Source: Porphyromonas sp. (GTDB taxonomy: Bacteria; Bacteroidota; Bacteroidia; Bacteroidales; Porphyromonadaceae). From it: DNA of 52,201 bases. The translations under genes and the position numbers were made by a program. Shown here piece by piece: positions 52,184-52,201 of this stretch. The notes below the pieces were generated by a model. The model was not told the origin of the DNA. It saw only the letters and a program-made list of their open reading frames with translations, and searched no databases. The stretch lies in NCBI RefSeq assembly GCF_030529325.1, contig NZ_JAUMXC010000010.1, forward strand, positions 1 through 52,201, given 5' to 3'. Within the stretch, counting starts at the first letter, position 1, and each line of letters begins with the position of its first letter.

Positions 52184-52201
52184 CTTTATATCTTGTTTAA
52201 T

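Overview
The window reads as a chromosomal segment of a Bacteroidota member, most likely order Bacteroidales and close to Porphyromonas. Supporting signs are many exact -7 boxes of the Bacteroidota form TAnnTTTG, the Bacteroidota-only families DUF4295, DUF5683, DUF5723 and the Bacteroidota type of LptE, and a dipeptidyl peptidase IV whose catalytic triad falls exactly four residues before the triad I recall for P. gingivalis DPPIV. The genus is an inference.

Layout. 1-8200: the tail of an outer-membrane protein, a lipoprotein with a possible degenerate MACPF signature, a minus-strand pair (GNAT and DUF2156), an AT-rich stretch with a frameshifted HEPN-like gene beside a large palindrome, then a lipoprotein + DUF5723 pair. 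8488-18155: housekeeping genes. These are rpmB-rpmG-DUF4295, an SDR gene with ruvC, and one long run parA-parB-DUF5683-lytic transglycosylase-sigma54 activator-lptE-TPR protein-secG that links chromosome segregation with envelope building. 18256-20047: a small Cys/Lys-rich secreted protein and kbl. 20188-26296: an OmpA-like protein with a collagen-like lipoprotein (minus strand), then a YD-repeat-like lipoprotein and a voltage-gated K+ channel. 26549-33917: a lipoprotein, an RlmL-like methyltransferase with a repetitive basic tail, DPPIV, purD, a membrane protein and a YqaA-like protein. 34387-41111: a second collagen-like/OmpA locus, in which two paralogous collagen-like lipoproteins flank one OmpA-family gene. 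41459-47300: LOG-family protein, M48 protease, LTA-synthase-like enzyme, exonuclease III and a beta-repeat secreted protein. 47309-50189: initiator tRNA, a GNAT gene, a gene remnant and a broken DUF2971 gene in AT-rich DNA. 50267-52183: nqrF and nqrE, the distal end of the Na+-translocating NADH:quinone reductase operon.

Two things stand out. First, OmpA-type proteins are twice linked to large lipoproteins carrying collagen-like Gly-x-y stretches. The lipoproteins at the second locus also carry six copies of a module beginning S-A-Y-E-x-W. This suggests a peptidoglycan-anchored surface stalk system. Second, a dispersed intergenic repeat is built from exact 22-bp units in 1, 2 or 3 copies at several sites, usually closed by an inverted end. 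Two of these sites lie beside AT-rich islands that hold decaying genes. No insertion sequence, integrase, prophage or CRISPR array was seen.
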